A stretch of DNA of 52,152 nucleotides from Geminicoccaceae bacterium (GTDB lineage Bacteria > Pseudomonadota > Alphaproteobacteria > Geminicoccales > Geminicoccaceae). This document shows positions 1-8,418 of this stretch, in pieces; within the stretch, counting starts at the first letter, position 1, and each line of letters starts with the position of its first letter. The translations under genes and the position numbers were made by a program. The notes beneath the pieces were generated by a model that did not search any database, was not told where the DNA came from, and was given only the letters and a program-made list of their open reading frames with translations. The stretch is from NCBI GenBank assembly GCA_007694015.1, contig RECO01000210.1:1-52152 (forward strand), read 5' to 3'.

Positions 1-156
1 CTCGACCGCCTGCTCCACCACGCCATCGTCGTCCGCATCGAAGGCGCCAGCTACCGGCTACGCCAGCACAGCGAGCTGCTGCCCGACACCGTACCGGCGG
101 CCATGGTCACCCCGCCACCTCGTCGCCGCGGGCGACCACCCAAGAACCCCCGCTGA
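1..156 (+). CDS. IstB-like ATPase of IS21 family, C-terminal 51 residues only
   Basis: The open frame from base 1 to a TGA at 154-156 reads LDRLLHHAIVVRIEGASYRL, which is the typical C-terminal segment of IstB helper ATPases of IS21 elements. It is followed by a Pro/Arg-rich tail ending RRRGRPPKNPR. The Walker motifs lie upstream of the window. IstB works with the IstA transposase to choose target DNA. The family call rests on this short but characteristic stretch. Confidence 0.75.
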   Translation, partial: LDRLLHHAIVVRIEGASYRLRQHSELLPDTVPAAMVTPPPRRRGRPPKNPR

Positions 157-265
157 CCGGCCGACCACCTCGGTCGGCCACGCCACGAGCCCAACGAAGT
201 CCAACAATCCGCTCCCGGCGACAGTGGCAGCGGTGGAGATGTGGGCGACGCGCAGCGTCGTCCAA

Positions 266-286
266 GCTCCGGCCTTAGGCCGGAGC
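266..286 (+). terminator. Perfect 9-bp hairpin downstream of istB
   Basis: GCTCCGGCC, loop TTA, GGCCGGAGC is a perfect stem-loop 110 bp after the istB stop codon. No T-run follows, so it is at best a weak or Rho-assisted terminator inside the IS21 end. Confidence 0.35.
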
Positions 287-370
287 GGCATATCCACGGC
301 TGTACCCCCGCCACCCCGAAGTGGGGAATTTTCGTGAGCACTTTTGGGGAGATTTCGATGAGCATTGACA

Positions 371-1022
371 CTCCAAGCCCTTGGCATCACGCGAAAAAAA
401 AAAGACGGAACGGGCGGCCGAGCAGGACCGCCCCGAGATCGCCGAAGCCCGCATCGCCTGGCAGCAGCGCCAAGCCGAGTTGAGCGCCGAGCACTTCGTC
501 TTCGTAGATGAGACCTGGGCCTCGACCAACATGGCGCCGACTTATGGGCGCGGACCGCGTGGACAACGTGTCGAGGGCATCGTCCCGCACGGGCACTGGA
601 AGACCACGACCTTCCTCGCGGCCCTCCGCCTCGACGGTCTCGCCGCGCCCTGCGTCTTCGATCGCCCCATCAACGGCGTCAGCTTCCGCGCCTGGATCGA
701 GCAGGCCCTGGTCCCGACGCTCCGCCCCGGCGACGTCGTCGTCATGGACAACCTCGGCGCCCACAAAGTCGAGGGTGTGCAAGCCGCTATCGAGGCAACC
801 GGCGCCAGCCTCGCCTACCTGCCGCCCTACAGCCCCGACCTCAACCCCATCGAGCAAGTGCTCGCCAAGCTCAAAACCCTGCTGCGCAAGGCTCGGGCCC
901 GCACCGTCGATGCCCTTTGGACCACCATCGGCAGCCTGCTCGATGCTTTCCAGCCCGGTGAATGCGCAAACTACATCGCCAACTGTGGCTATCGTCTACC
1001 TAACCGGGAAACGCTCTAGCCC
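371..1022 (+). mobile_element. IS630-family element remnant, 5' part missing
   Basis: Only the DDE half of an IS630-type transposase is present. Its N-terminal helix-turn-helix half ends exactly where the IS21 end begins (about 370), so either IS21 inserted into it or a deletion joined the two. The right terminal repeat is expected just after the stop at 1019, but I cannot define it. Confidence 0.65.
381..1019 (+). pseudogene. IS630-family DDE transposase, N-terminally truncated
   Basis: The 212 residues contain the three acidic blocks of the IS630/Tc1 (DDE_3) catalytic domain: FVDETW near residue 41, VMDNLGAHK near 121 and LPPYSPDLNPIE near 146. Full-length IS630 transposases are about 330-360 aa with an N-terminal helix-turn-helix region, which is missing here. 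The TTG at 381 is only the first possible start in the frame and is unlikely to be native. An uninterrupted run of ten A residues at 394-403 lies at the junction of the two halves; such A-tracts are known frameshift sites in some IS630 elements. The product is probably inactive unless supplied in trans. Confidence 0.75.
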
Positions 1023-1062
1023 AACCAAGCCCCATCGGCCTGTGCCGCGGCGAGGCCCGCCA

Positions 1063-1989
1063 TTACGTCCTGGCCCAAGGCGGTGGCGGCTCGGGTACTG
1101 GCTGGTAGGCGTCGTCGAGCCGGTACTCGAGGCCGTCGCGGATGGTCCAGCACTCGAAGCCGCGCACCCAAAGTTCGTGCAGATGCGTGCCGACCTCGGC
1201 CTCGTCGAGGAACACAAAGGCAATCCGTTCCAGCGGCCCCGGCGTCGGGATGTGGCCGAAGCGCTCGGCCCAGCGGAAGTCCATCATCTCCGCGGTGCTG
1301 ATGGCGCGACCCAGCACCGGCACCTTCAACAGCCGCTCCTTGGCGTCGTAGGTGCCGCGGATGTCGTGCTGCACGTCACGGTCCTCGTGGACCATGCCGC
1401 CGGTCTCGGGATCGGCGAGGCGCGCGTGCGCAGGGCGAGCTTGCGCCAAGGCCTCGGCGAGACTTGCATCGAGCGCATGAAACTGCAGCACCGAAAGGTC
1501 TTCGGCACCACGGATCAGTTTCCACGGACCAAAGTCGAGCCAACGCCGAGACGTTAGGCGAAGGTAACCCTGGCCCTTGAACGCGCAAAGCCATCCCAGA
1601 TCGTAGTGGCCGGGTCCCGCCCAGGGTGGGACGTAATCAACGTCGTCGTTGTACCAGCCGCCGAACAACGATGCGGCAACGCCGACGCTGAAACTCAAGC
1701 TTTCGAGGGCTGCCGGCAAAGCTGCAGGCTCCAGGTCGGCGAAACTCGCTCTGATGACGCCGCCCTGACTTCGCTCAAGCAAAAAGCGTGCCTCGTCCCA
1801 GAGCAACTTGAATGGTTCTGTTGTAAGGGACTGGATTTCCTCGCGCCACGCCTTGGTCACGCGCCGACGACGGCGGTCCACAATGAATTTGTTCGGAAGC
1901 TTGTTCGGGACGTGGCCGAAATCGAACAGCTCTGCGAGCAATCGTTGCGAGTTGGCGCTTTCGAACGACAACGTCGGTGGATAATCCAC
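1063..1989 (-). CDS. Unknown 308-aa protein, candidate immunity protein for the upstream nuclease toxin
   Basis: I do not recognise a family in this 308-residue soluble protein. It starts at GTG (1987-1989) with a GGGAG ribosome site, 12 bp after the stop of the 1612-aa DUF4157 toxin, and it is the last gene of the operon. A gene directly downstream of a polymorphic toxin tip is usually the cognate immunity gene. That is the basis of the call and it is an inference. The segment is visibly less GC-rich than the structural genes, like the toxin tip itself, as expected for a swapped toxin-immunity cassette. There is no signal peptide or membrane segment, so it would act in the cytoplasm. Some T6SS immunity families have a similar size, but I cannot match one. 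Confidence 0.6.
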   Translation of the reverse strand: MDYPPTLSFESANSQRLLAELFDFGHVPNKLPNKFIVDRRRRRVTKAWREEIQSLTTEPFKLLWDEARFLLERSQGGVIRASFADLEPAALPAALESLSFSVGVAASLFGGWYNDDVDYVPPWAGPGHYDLGWLCAFKGQGYLRLTSRRWLDFGPWKLIRGAEDLSVLQFHALDASLAEALAQARPAHARLADPETGGMVHEDRDVQHDIRGTYDAKERLLKVPVLGRAISTAEMMDFRWAERFGHIPTPGPLERIAFVFLDEAEVGTHLHELWVRGFECWTIRDGLEYRLDDAYQPVPEPPPPWART

Positions 1990-2001
1990 GTCTCCCGTCC
2001 C

Positions 2002-5000
2002 CTATTCGACAGCCGTTGCGTCCGGAGCACCAAGCCATCGGCCAAGCGCCGGCTGATCAAGGTCTCGGATGTTTTGCAACCTGATTTCTCTTGCCTGTCC
2101 TTGGTAGTTATAAATTACAACGACTAATGAACCACGCGCCTCCGCCAATGCTTCGCGGAGCATAGTGACGTTGGCATTGACGTCAAGCGTTGCGGGATTC
2201 TGCAGCACAAGGCGAGCTCGACGAACACGGCGAGCCTCGCCACCAACTTGGATATCGCTGCCGCCGTCGCGGACCAGTTCGATCATGTCGCCGATCTGGC
2301 GCTCGACGCGGCTGCCGAGCGGGCCCTCGACGTTCTTGACCTCCGTGATGGTGTCGCCCTCGATATAGTCGAGCCGGCGCGGGGTTTCTGCCAGGGTTCG
2401 GTTTTGCCGTCGGAGCTGCGCAGCCGTCACTTCGACCTGGGCATGGCCTGCGTCGGAGCCGTGCACGGCCTGGTGCCAGCGCTCACCGATCGAGCCCCGG
2501 TCCGCCGCGTGCAGGTTGTTGGTGATCTGCAGCATCCGGCGGTGACTGTCTGCTGCCCAGGCCTCGCGGCCGGCCACGTCCCGCCCCGGATCGCCGGCCA
2601 GGATGTGCGGCATCACCACGGTGTCGATGAAGTGCTGCTTGACGTCGTGGCGCACGGTGCGGTGGTTCAGGCCTTCGGGGCTGCCGCGGGTCCGGCCACC
2701 GGGCGTTTCCTGCATCCGCGCGATGACTACGTCCGGCCCGACACCCAAAGTCGAGAGCTCTTGGACGAACCGGCCGAACGGTGTCGCCGGGCTGTTGCCC
2801 CCGAGTTCGTTGAACGCCGTGGCCCAGTCCTTCGCCTGGAAGGTCAGTGTCTCGACGCTGTCGCGGCGCACGAAGGGGCGGAGACGGGCATCGTAGCTGG
2901 AGGGATCGCGCACGGTGCCCGTGTTGTTGACCAGTTGCAGCCGAGTGCCGGCCACCCGCCAGTAGTGGCCGGGTGGCACGTCGACCTCGGCCACCCCCGC
3001 CCGCTGCAAGGCCGGCGTGATCCGATCCTCGGCGGCGATCAGGCCGCGGCCGCGCTCCAGCGAATCGACGTCGCGCAGGTGTTGGACCAACTGGTTGCGG
3101 ATGTCGCCGAGTTCCTCTTGCAGCCGCCGCTGCACCGTCGGGTCTGCGACACGCTGCCCGGCTTCCTCGAACCGTTGCAACGCCTGCACGAGATCGGCTT
3201 CGATCCGCTGCAACTTCGCCACTTCCAAGCGTGCCTCGTCGCCCCGGGTCATCCGGCGCGGATCGACCCAGCCACGGCCCTGCAACAACGCGCGCACCCT
3301 TGTCAAAAGCCGGCGGATGGCGCCGACGACACCGGCGTGGCGGCGCAATTCCCGCACCGTTTGCAGGTGCTGGCCGATGTGTCGCGCGGTCGCCTCGCGG
3401 CCGATTTCGAGGTGGATACCCGCCTCGCCGTAACGCACCCGGACGGTGTGCCCGGCTTCCGCCAATTGCACGTAGCCGACCTCGCCGCGCAGCCCGCCGA
3501 GCGCGCTATCGATCTCGCTCCGGCGGGCCGCATCGGGCACCACCCGGCCGTGGATGTGCGCCTGCGGATCGATGTCGCGCGTCAGCGGCACGTCGCCGAC
3601 GATGTCCAGCTCCGCCCGGTCGCGCGAGGTCTGTTGCCGCAACTCGTCGCGCACGATGATCAGCTCACGCAGCTCTGGGTCGCTGCGCCGCCGCGCCCCT
3701 TGCGCCTCCAACTCGCCGATACGCAACTCGACATCCGCAAGGAACCGCGCCTGCGCGTCGGGCGGCAAGAGCCGGCGCGCTGCGTGGGCCAACTCGGCAG
3801 CGGTCGATGGCGGTCGCTGGATGACCGCCTGCACCGCCGCCGACATGGGCCTCGAGATCAAACTCTCGAACAACTCATGCACGCTGCGCATGACGATGTT
3901 GGCCATGTAGGACCACGCCCGCGCCTCGTTGAAGGACCGTGCCGACGCTGCATCGCGAATGAACATCGAAAGCCCGATGATCGCCGAGACGTCGCCCTCG
4001 CCGCGTATGTTGTTGCTGGCCTGATAGCCACGCGAGAGCAAGCGGCCGACGGGGCCCAAGGCGTTCAGGGTCGTGGTGACCGTGATGATCTTGGCGGCCT
4101 CCAGCATGACCTTGCGGATGTTCTCCGCCGACAGCATCTGCTGGAACTGCCCGTGCAGGCCAAACTGACGGTCGGCCATGACCAGGACCGCAGCCACGAT
4201 GTAGGCGGGATCGCCCGCCCGACGTTCGAAGTAGCGGGCGAAATACGCCTCCAATTCGTTGAGCAGCCGGCCCAGCGCACCGGCGACCGCTTGCCCTTCG
4301 CTGCTTCCATGGGGCAAGACGCGCTCCGCCCGCTCGCGGGCGGCCGCCAGGGCTTCGGCGCGCGCGCTGGGCGCCATACCGACCCCCAACATGCCCGCCG
4401 GCGAGCCGGCGACCATCGCAGCGCCCGTGGTGCCCGTCGCTTCCTCGATGCCCCCGGCACGCATCGCGCGCTCGCCGATCGGCTGACCAGGTCCGCTTTG
4501 GGGCCGGTGCGCCGTGTGCACGGTGCGGTGCAACTGACGGACCGACATGAGGTATTCGGCAACCTGCTCGTCCACGGCTTTGTGCTCGCGGGCGATCGTG
4601 CGCCGGTCCGGGTCGGCCAGGTCGGCCACGTCGATCAAGTAATTCCAATCGGCGAGCGCCGTCTGCGCACTCATGCCAAGCACCGGCAACTCGGTCGGCG
4701 CGAGGCCTTCGGCCACCGCCGCCGCCGGCCGCTCGGCTGGCCGCGCGCGGAGCACGCGGCTCGCCGCCATCCGGCTGGTGCTGGCAGCGCGATCGCGCGC
4801 CGCCGTGCGGGATGCTCCAGCGCTGAAGCCCGGCGTGCGCGTCGGCTCGAACATCTCCGCGCTGCGGTAGCCGAGGCGCTCCGCCTCCCCGCTCACCGTT
4901 TCCCGCCGTCGCAGCGGCAGGGCGGTTATCCGCCCGGCGAAATCGCTAGAGGTTGCACCGAAGCCGAATGAGGCGGCCATCAAGGAGACGAAGTGTTGCA

Positions 5001-6840
5001 TCAGGAAGGCGCGGAGGAAGGCCCCTTGGGCTTGTGCGGCGGGGCTCATGACCGCACTGCCCCAGAGCACGTAGGTGTCGGTCAGCATACCGACGAGCAT
5101 GCGCAAGACCGGGTCGGTCTGCTCCTGTTCCCGGCTGAAGAAGTCGTACCAGCGCCGAAACGCGAGGGCGAAGTCGTCCAGCTCGAACTGCTCCGGGACG
5201 AGGTCGCGACGCAACCGCTCGACGTCGGCCTGCGCCGTCGTCACTTCGTTGAGCACCGAGCGGATGAACCGGTCGGTCGTCGCGTCGAGCGTCTCGGGAA
5301 ACAGTGCGGCCGGCTCCAGCGCGACGCCCAAGTCCCCCTCGGGGGTGTAAGCAGAGCTCAAAAAGCCAGCCCCGCCGACGTCGAGCAGATGTGGCGCGAC
5401 ACCGCCTTCCAATCGCAGGCGGTGCTCGCCCAAGAGTTCGGCACCGCCGCCGAGCGCTTTCAAAGTCGATGTTTCGCTCGTCGCAACCGTGCGCAGCCGC
5501 GCCATCTCACCGGCGGCGGCTTGCAGCGCCGTCTCCAAGGGGGCTCCCGGCTCCGCCTGCTCCCGGCGTGCTGCGATCGTTTGCGACAGCAGCACCGCGA
5601 GCCGCGCGGTCGGGGGAATCTCGGCGGCGCGGGCGGCGCGTTCGTCCGCATCGGATGCTTCGAGAACGGCGGCGCGGCTCTCCAACAGCGCCGCGATCGC
5701 GCCCTCCAACTCCAGTTCCAGGAGCCGGATGGGGTCGGTGAGGGCCGCCGCCAGGGCGGTAAGCGTCCCCTCCAGCATCACGATCGCCATGTTGGTGTAG
5801 TCGTCGATGCCCGGCACGATGCTGACGAACGCCCAACTCATGTCCTCGGCGGCGGCCCGTGCCGCCTGCGCCAAGCCGAAGGACGGACGCGCGCCCGCCA
5901 GGGCAGGGTGCGCATGGGCGTCTTCGTGCAGGGCTTGGAGGTGGAACAGTGCGTCGACGATGTCGATGCTCCCTCCCCCCTCGTGCGGCTGCGTGACCGC
6001 CGCGAGGCGCTGGGCGACGGCGTAGATCCGTGCGGTGACCGCACCCCCCTCGGTGTCATGGTACGCGGGGAGGACGATGGCGGCGGCCGTCGTCAAGACG
6101 TCCGCGGTGGCCTCCTCCCAACCGTCGACGGCCGCGGCAACGAGAACCCACCGTAGCTCGGACACGAGGTCCTGGCGAACCTGCATTGGGTTGGCGGCGC
6201 ACTCGTCGAGGGTTGCGCAATACCGCTGCACCATGTTCGACGCCCCGCGCTGCTGCAGCACGTGGCCGATCTCATGCGCCAACAACCGCGTGCCTGCCGG
6301 CGTCGCCGGGGCGAAGCGTCCCTGGCCGAAGACGACGTGTGGACCGACCGTGTACGCGTGGGCGTGGAGGGATCGCGCACTGGCCGCCGCAGCGACATCG
6401 CGGTGGATCCGGACGTCGCCGAGGTCGGTCCCGAACGCGGGCTCGAGGTCGGCGCGCAGCGCCGGCGCCAGCGGTTCGCCCGCACGTCCCGTCACCCGCG
6501 CCACGGCCTTGGCCGTTGCTGGATGCAGCGGCCGGCCGCGGCCCCTGCCCGTCGGCGGCGCCGCTGGGGGCCGCTCGCTGGGGGGTGGCGTGCCGATGGC
6601 GCTCGTGAGGTGCTGCAGGGCTGCATCGGCGAGACGGTCGGCGACGGCTTCGTCGGCGTCCCGAGCCGATCCCAGCCGGAGATCGGCCGCGCCGTCGTGC
6701 CCCATCGGCTCGCTGCGCCCGGCCTTGCCACCGAGATATCGAGGCAGCCCGGCGTGCCCGCGCGCCGGCCGGCTGCGCGCATCCGCCCTGGACTCGGGCT
6801 CCCGGCCGCGGCGCGGACGCGGGGTCAGTGGCGCGCGCAT
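2002..6840 (-). CDS. DUF4157 eCIS effector with C-terminal REase-fold toxin domain (1612 aa)
   Basis: This is a giant modular protein. Residues 1-100 are Arg/Pro-rich and contain GLPRYL at 31-36. Residues ~105-200 form the DUF4157 (eCIS core) domain with the zinc-protease-like HEIGH motif at 189-193. A long, mostly helical region with no recognised domain follows. The last ~165 residues (1449-1612, encoded at 2002-2496) resemble the restriction-endonuclease-like toxins: GERW (E1453), RRLD (D1491) and ITEVKN (E1500, K1502) give the PD-(D/E)XK pattern. DUF4157 proteins are strongly associated with eCIS loci and are thought to be carried cargo. The start ATG has GGAGG seven bases upstream. The gene lies 36 bp downstream of the DUF4157-OmpA gene. 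It is probably a DNA-degrading payload; nuclease activity is inferred from motifs only. Confidence 0.85.
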   Translation of the reverse strand: MRAPLTPRPRRGREPESRADARSRPARGHAGLPRYLGGKAGRSEPMGHDGAADLRLGSARDADEAVADRLADAALQHLTSAIGTPPPSERPPAAPPTGRGRGRPLHPATAKAVARVTGRAGEPLAPALRADLEPAFGTDLGDVRIHRDVAAAASARSLHAHAYTVGPHVVFGQGRFAPATPAGTRLLAHEIGHVLQQRGASNMVQRYCATLDECAANPMQVRQDLVSELRWVLVAAAVDGWEEATADVLTTAAAIVLPAYHDTEGGAVTARIYAVAQRLAAVTQPHEGGGSIDIVDALFHLQALHEDAHAHPALAGARPSFGLAQAARAAAEDMSWAFVSIVPGIDDYTNMAIVMLEGTLTALAAALTDPIRLLELELEGAIAALLESRAAVLEASDADERAARAAEIPPTARLAVLLSQTIAARREQAEPGAPLETALQAAAGEMARLRTVATSETSTLKALGGGAELLGEHRLRLEGGVAPHLLDVGGAGFLSSAYTPEGDLGVALEPAALFPETLDATTDRFIRSVLNEVTTAQADVERLRRDLVPEQFELDDFALAFRRWYDFFSREQEQTDPVLRMLVGMLTDTYVLWGSAVMSPAAQAQGAFLRAFLMQHFVSLMAASFGFGATSSDFAGRITALPLRRRETVSGEAERLGYRSAEMFEPTRTPGFSAGASRTAARDRAASTSRMAASRVLRARPAERPAAAVAEGLAPTELPVLGMSAQTALADWNYLIDVADLADPDRRTIAREHKAVDEQVAEYLMSVRQLHRTVHTAHRPQSGPGQPIGERAMRAGGIEEATGTTGAAMVAGSPAGMLGVGMAPSARAEALAAARERAERVLPHGSSEGQAVAGALGRLLNELEAYFARYFERRAGDPAYIVAAVLVMADRQFGLHGQFQQMLSAENIRKVMLEAAKIITVTTTLNALGPVGRLLSRGYQASNNIRGEGDVSAIIGLSMFIRDAASARSFNEARAWSYMANIVMRSVHELFESLISRPMSAAVQAVIQRPPSTAAELAHAARRLLPPDAQARFLADVELRIGELEAQGARRRSDPELRELIIVRDELRQQTSRDRAELDIVGDVPLTRDIDPQAHIHGRVVPDAARRSEIDSALGGLRGEVGYVQLAEAGHTVRVRYGEAGIHLEIGREATARHIGQHLQTVRELRRHAGVVGAIRRLLTRVRALLQGRGWVDPRRMTRGDEARLEVAKLQRIEADLVQALQRFEEAGQRVADPTVQRRLQEELGDIRNQLVQHLRDVDSLERGRGLIAAEDRITPALQRAGVAEVDVPPGHYWRVAGTRLQLVNNTGTVRDPSSYDARLRPFVRRDSVETLTFQAKDWATAFNELGGNSPATPFGRFVQELSTLGVGPDVVIARMQETPGGRTRGSPEGLNHRTVRHDVKQHFIDTVVMPHILAGDPGRDVAGREAWAADSHRRMLQITNNLHAADRGSIGERWHQAVHGSDAGHAQVEVTAAQLRRQNRTLAETPRRLDYIEGDTITEVKNVEGPLGSRVERQIGDMIELVRDGGSDIQVGGEARRVRRARLVLQNPATLDVNANVTMLREALAEARGSLVVVIYNYQGQAREIRLQNIRDLDQPALGRWLGAPDATAVE

Positions 6841-6876
6841 CGACGCCTCCGGCGGTGGAGAATAGAGCTGAGCATC

Positions 6877-8406
6877 TCAGGGCAGGCTCATCATGCGCTG
6901 GTAGCGGACCACCACGCGCCGGTTGGCGAGGAGGCTGCCGGCGCGCGAAGCACCGGCGCCTTCGGCACCGTGGGTCGCGGTCTCGCCGGAGGCGGCCTCG
7001 TTGCGGTGGATGCGGGCCGGATCGACGCCGAGGCTCAAAAGATGCGTCTGGACGGCGTTCATCCGCCGCAGCGCCAAGGCGCGGTTGTAGCGGGCGGAGC
7101 CGCGGGTGTCGGCATAGGCGGTGAGTTCGACGTCGACGTCGGGATGGGTCAAGAGGTAGTCGGCGCCGCTCTGCAGCTTGTCGAGTTCGCCGCCCTGCGG
7201 CACGTCCGCATTGGTGTCGAAGTAAACGATCTGCGGCTCGTGGATGTAGAAGGCGCGGAACCGTTGCCGTGCCGCCTCGAAGGTCGGGCTCTGGTATGCC
7301 TCACCCGTGCCCGATTGCAGGATGACCGGGTTATCGTGCCATTCGTTGCTCAACAGATTGCTGCCGGAGACCTCGAACCCCCAACGGAGCGAGCCGTAAA
7401 CCGTCGCCGTGTCGCGGCCCACGGCCACGGTCTCGAAGTCGAAGGCGACATGCGTGGTCGAACGCGGCCAGTCCCAAAGCCGGGTTTCGTGCAGGTCCCC
7501 CTCGCCGCGGTTCCAACCGAAGACGTTGCCCTGGGTCACGTCGTCCGGATCGCCCGACATGCCCTCCCAATACCAAGGCTCGCTTTCGCGGGTCGGGCTC
7601 TGCTCGCCGTGCAGCATGTCGACGAAGGCCCCACTCGGGGTTTTGACGTTTTCGCGATTGGCCTCGCTGCCGCCCCAGACGAAGTCCTGCCGGCCGCTGT
7701 CGGTCACCCGCTCGACGTCGACGATCTGGATCAAACCGATGCGGTTGGCATAGGGCGCGAATTCGTGGGGCGTGAAGGCGATCGTACCGCGCAGGCCCGT
7801 GGCACCGACGAGCGTGGCCGCATCGAAGGCTTGGACCAGGTCGAGGTCGAAGGTGCCGAGGCCAGTGTCCAGGCCATTTTCCACGAGGTCGAATTGGGCG
7901 GCGGGCGGCGCACCGGCCGTGGCCTGTTGCGCGACATGCGCGAGTTCGTGGCCCAAGAGCCGGTCGCCGGCGGTGCTTTCCGGTGCGAACCGGCCTGGGG
8001 CGACGTGGATCTGGTTGGCGTAGGTCAGGGCGTTGGCGCCGAAGTGCTCGGCAACTGGGCTTCGGGGATGCACCCGGACTTGGTCGAACGATCGGCCGAG
8101 CCGCTGTCCCCAGCGCCTTAGGCTCGCCGCCGGCAAGGTCGTGCCGGCAGCCGGTGCTGCGGCGACCGCCTCGGCAGCGGCGCGGCCGCGGGGGGTTGCC
8201 TCGGCTGCGCGTGTGGCGACGCCACCGGCCGACTCGAGGTGCCGCGCCTCGCATTCGGCGGGCCCGTCACGATCGGGGTCCGGTGCTGTGGCGCGGAGGA
8301 ACCGGGGTAGGCCCTTGCTCGCACCGCCGGGCCGACCCGCGGTCAGGGCCGCCAAGCGGATCCGTGCCACGCGGGTCTGTGGACGGAACGGGCGATGGTA
8401 GGCCAT
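6877..8406 (-). CDS. DUF4157 protein with C-terminal OmpA-like peptidoglycan-binding domain (509 aa)
   Basis: The N-terminus is Arg-rich with GLPRFL at 32-37. The DUF4157 domain spans roughly residues 90-175 with HELAH at 153-157. A beta-rich, unassigned middle region (~180-380) follows. Residues ~387-505 are an OmpA-like domain, with VYFDTNADV at the start and ADTRGSARYNRALALRR at 432-448; this is the conserved peptidoglycan-binding signature. There is no signal peptide or lipobox, so this is not a standard outer-membrane OmpA. Its place between the ATPase and the toxin gene suggests a second cargo or a particle component that binds cell wall. The role is inferred; the domains are clear. Confidence 0.85.
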   Translation of the reverse strand: MAYHRPFRPQTRVARIRLAALTAGRPGGASKGLPRFLRATAPDPDRDGPAECEARHLESAGGVATRAAEATPRGRAAAEAVAAAPAAGTTLPAASLRRWGQRLGRSFDQVRVHPRSPVAEHFGANALTYANQIHVAPGRFAPESTAGDRLLGHELAHVAQQATAGAPPAAQFDLVENGLDTGLGTFDLDLVQAFDAATLVGATGLRGTIAFTPHEFAPYANRIGLIQIVDVERVTDSGRQDFVWGGSEANRENVKTPSGAFVDMLHGEQSPTRESEPWYWEGMSGDPDDVTQGNVFGWNRGEGDLHETRLWDWPRSTTHVAFDFETVAVGRDTATVYGSLRWGFEVSGSNLLSNEWHDNPVILQSGTGEAYQSPTFEAARQRFRAFYIHEPQIVYFDTNADVPQGGELDKLQSGADYLLTHPDVDVELTAYADTRGSARYNRALALRRMNAVQTHLLSLGVDPARIHRNEAASGETATHGAEGAGASRAGSLLANRRVVVRYQRMMSLP

Positions 8407-8418
8407 GGCTGCGCTCCC

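Larger units (their letters stand above)
1..370 (+). mobile_element. IS21-family insertion sequence, right end (left part outside window)
   Basis: The segment contains the last codons of an IstB-type helper gene, then a non-coding right end. At 323-340 and 346-364 are two near-identical copies of a GGGGA-(A/G)-ATTTTCG-TGAGCA-like motif, as expected for the multiple transposase-binding repeats of IS21 ends. The element appears to finish in TGAGCATTGACA at about 370, because immediately after it the sequence switches to a truncated IS630 transposase. The exact boundary and the target duplication cannot be fixed without the left end. Confidence 0.75.

Noticed and set aside
2248-4971. 907-residue plus-strand frame opposite the toxin gene
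   Set aside because: Antisense shadow of the 1612-aa protein with no recognisable fold or ribosome site.
2002-6840. HEIGH motif as evidence of an active metalloprotease
   Set aside because: DUF4157 proteins share HExxH-like motifs but their catalysis is not established; I use it only to identify the domain.
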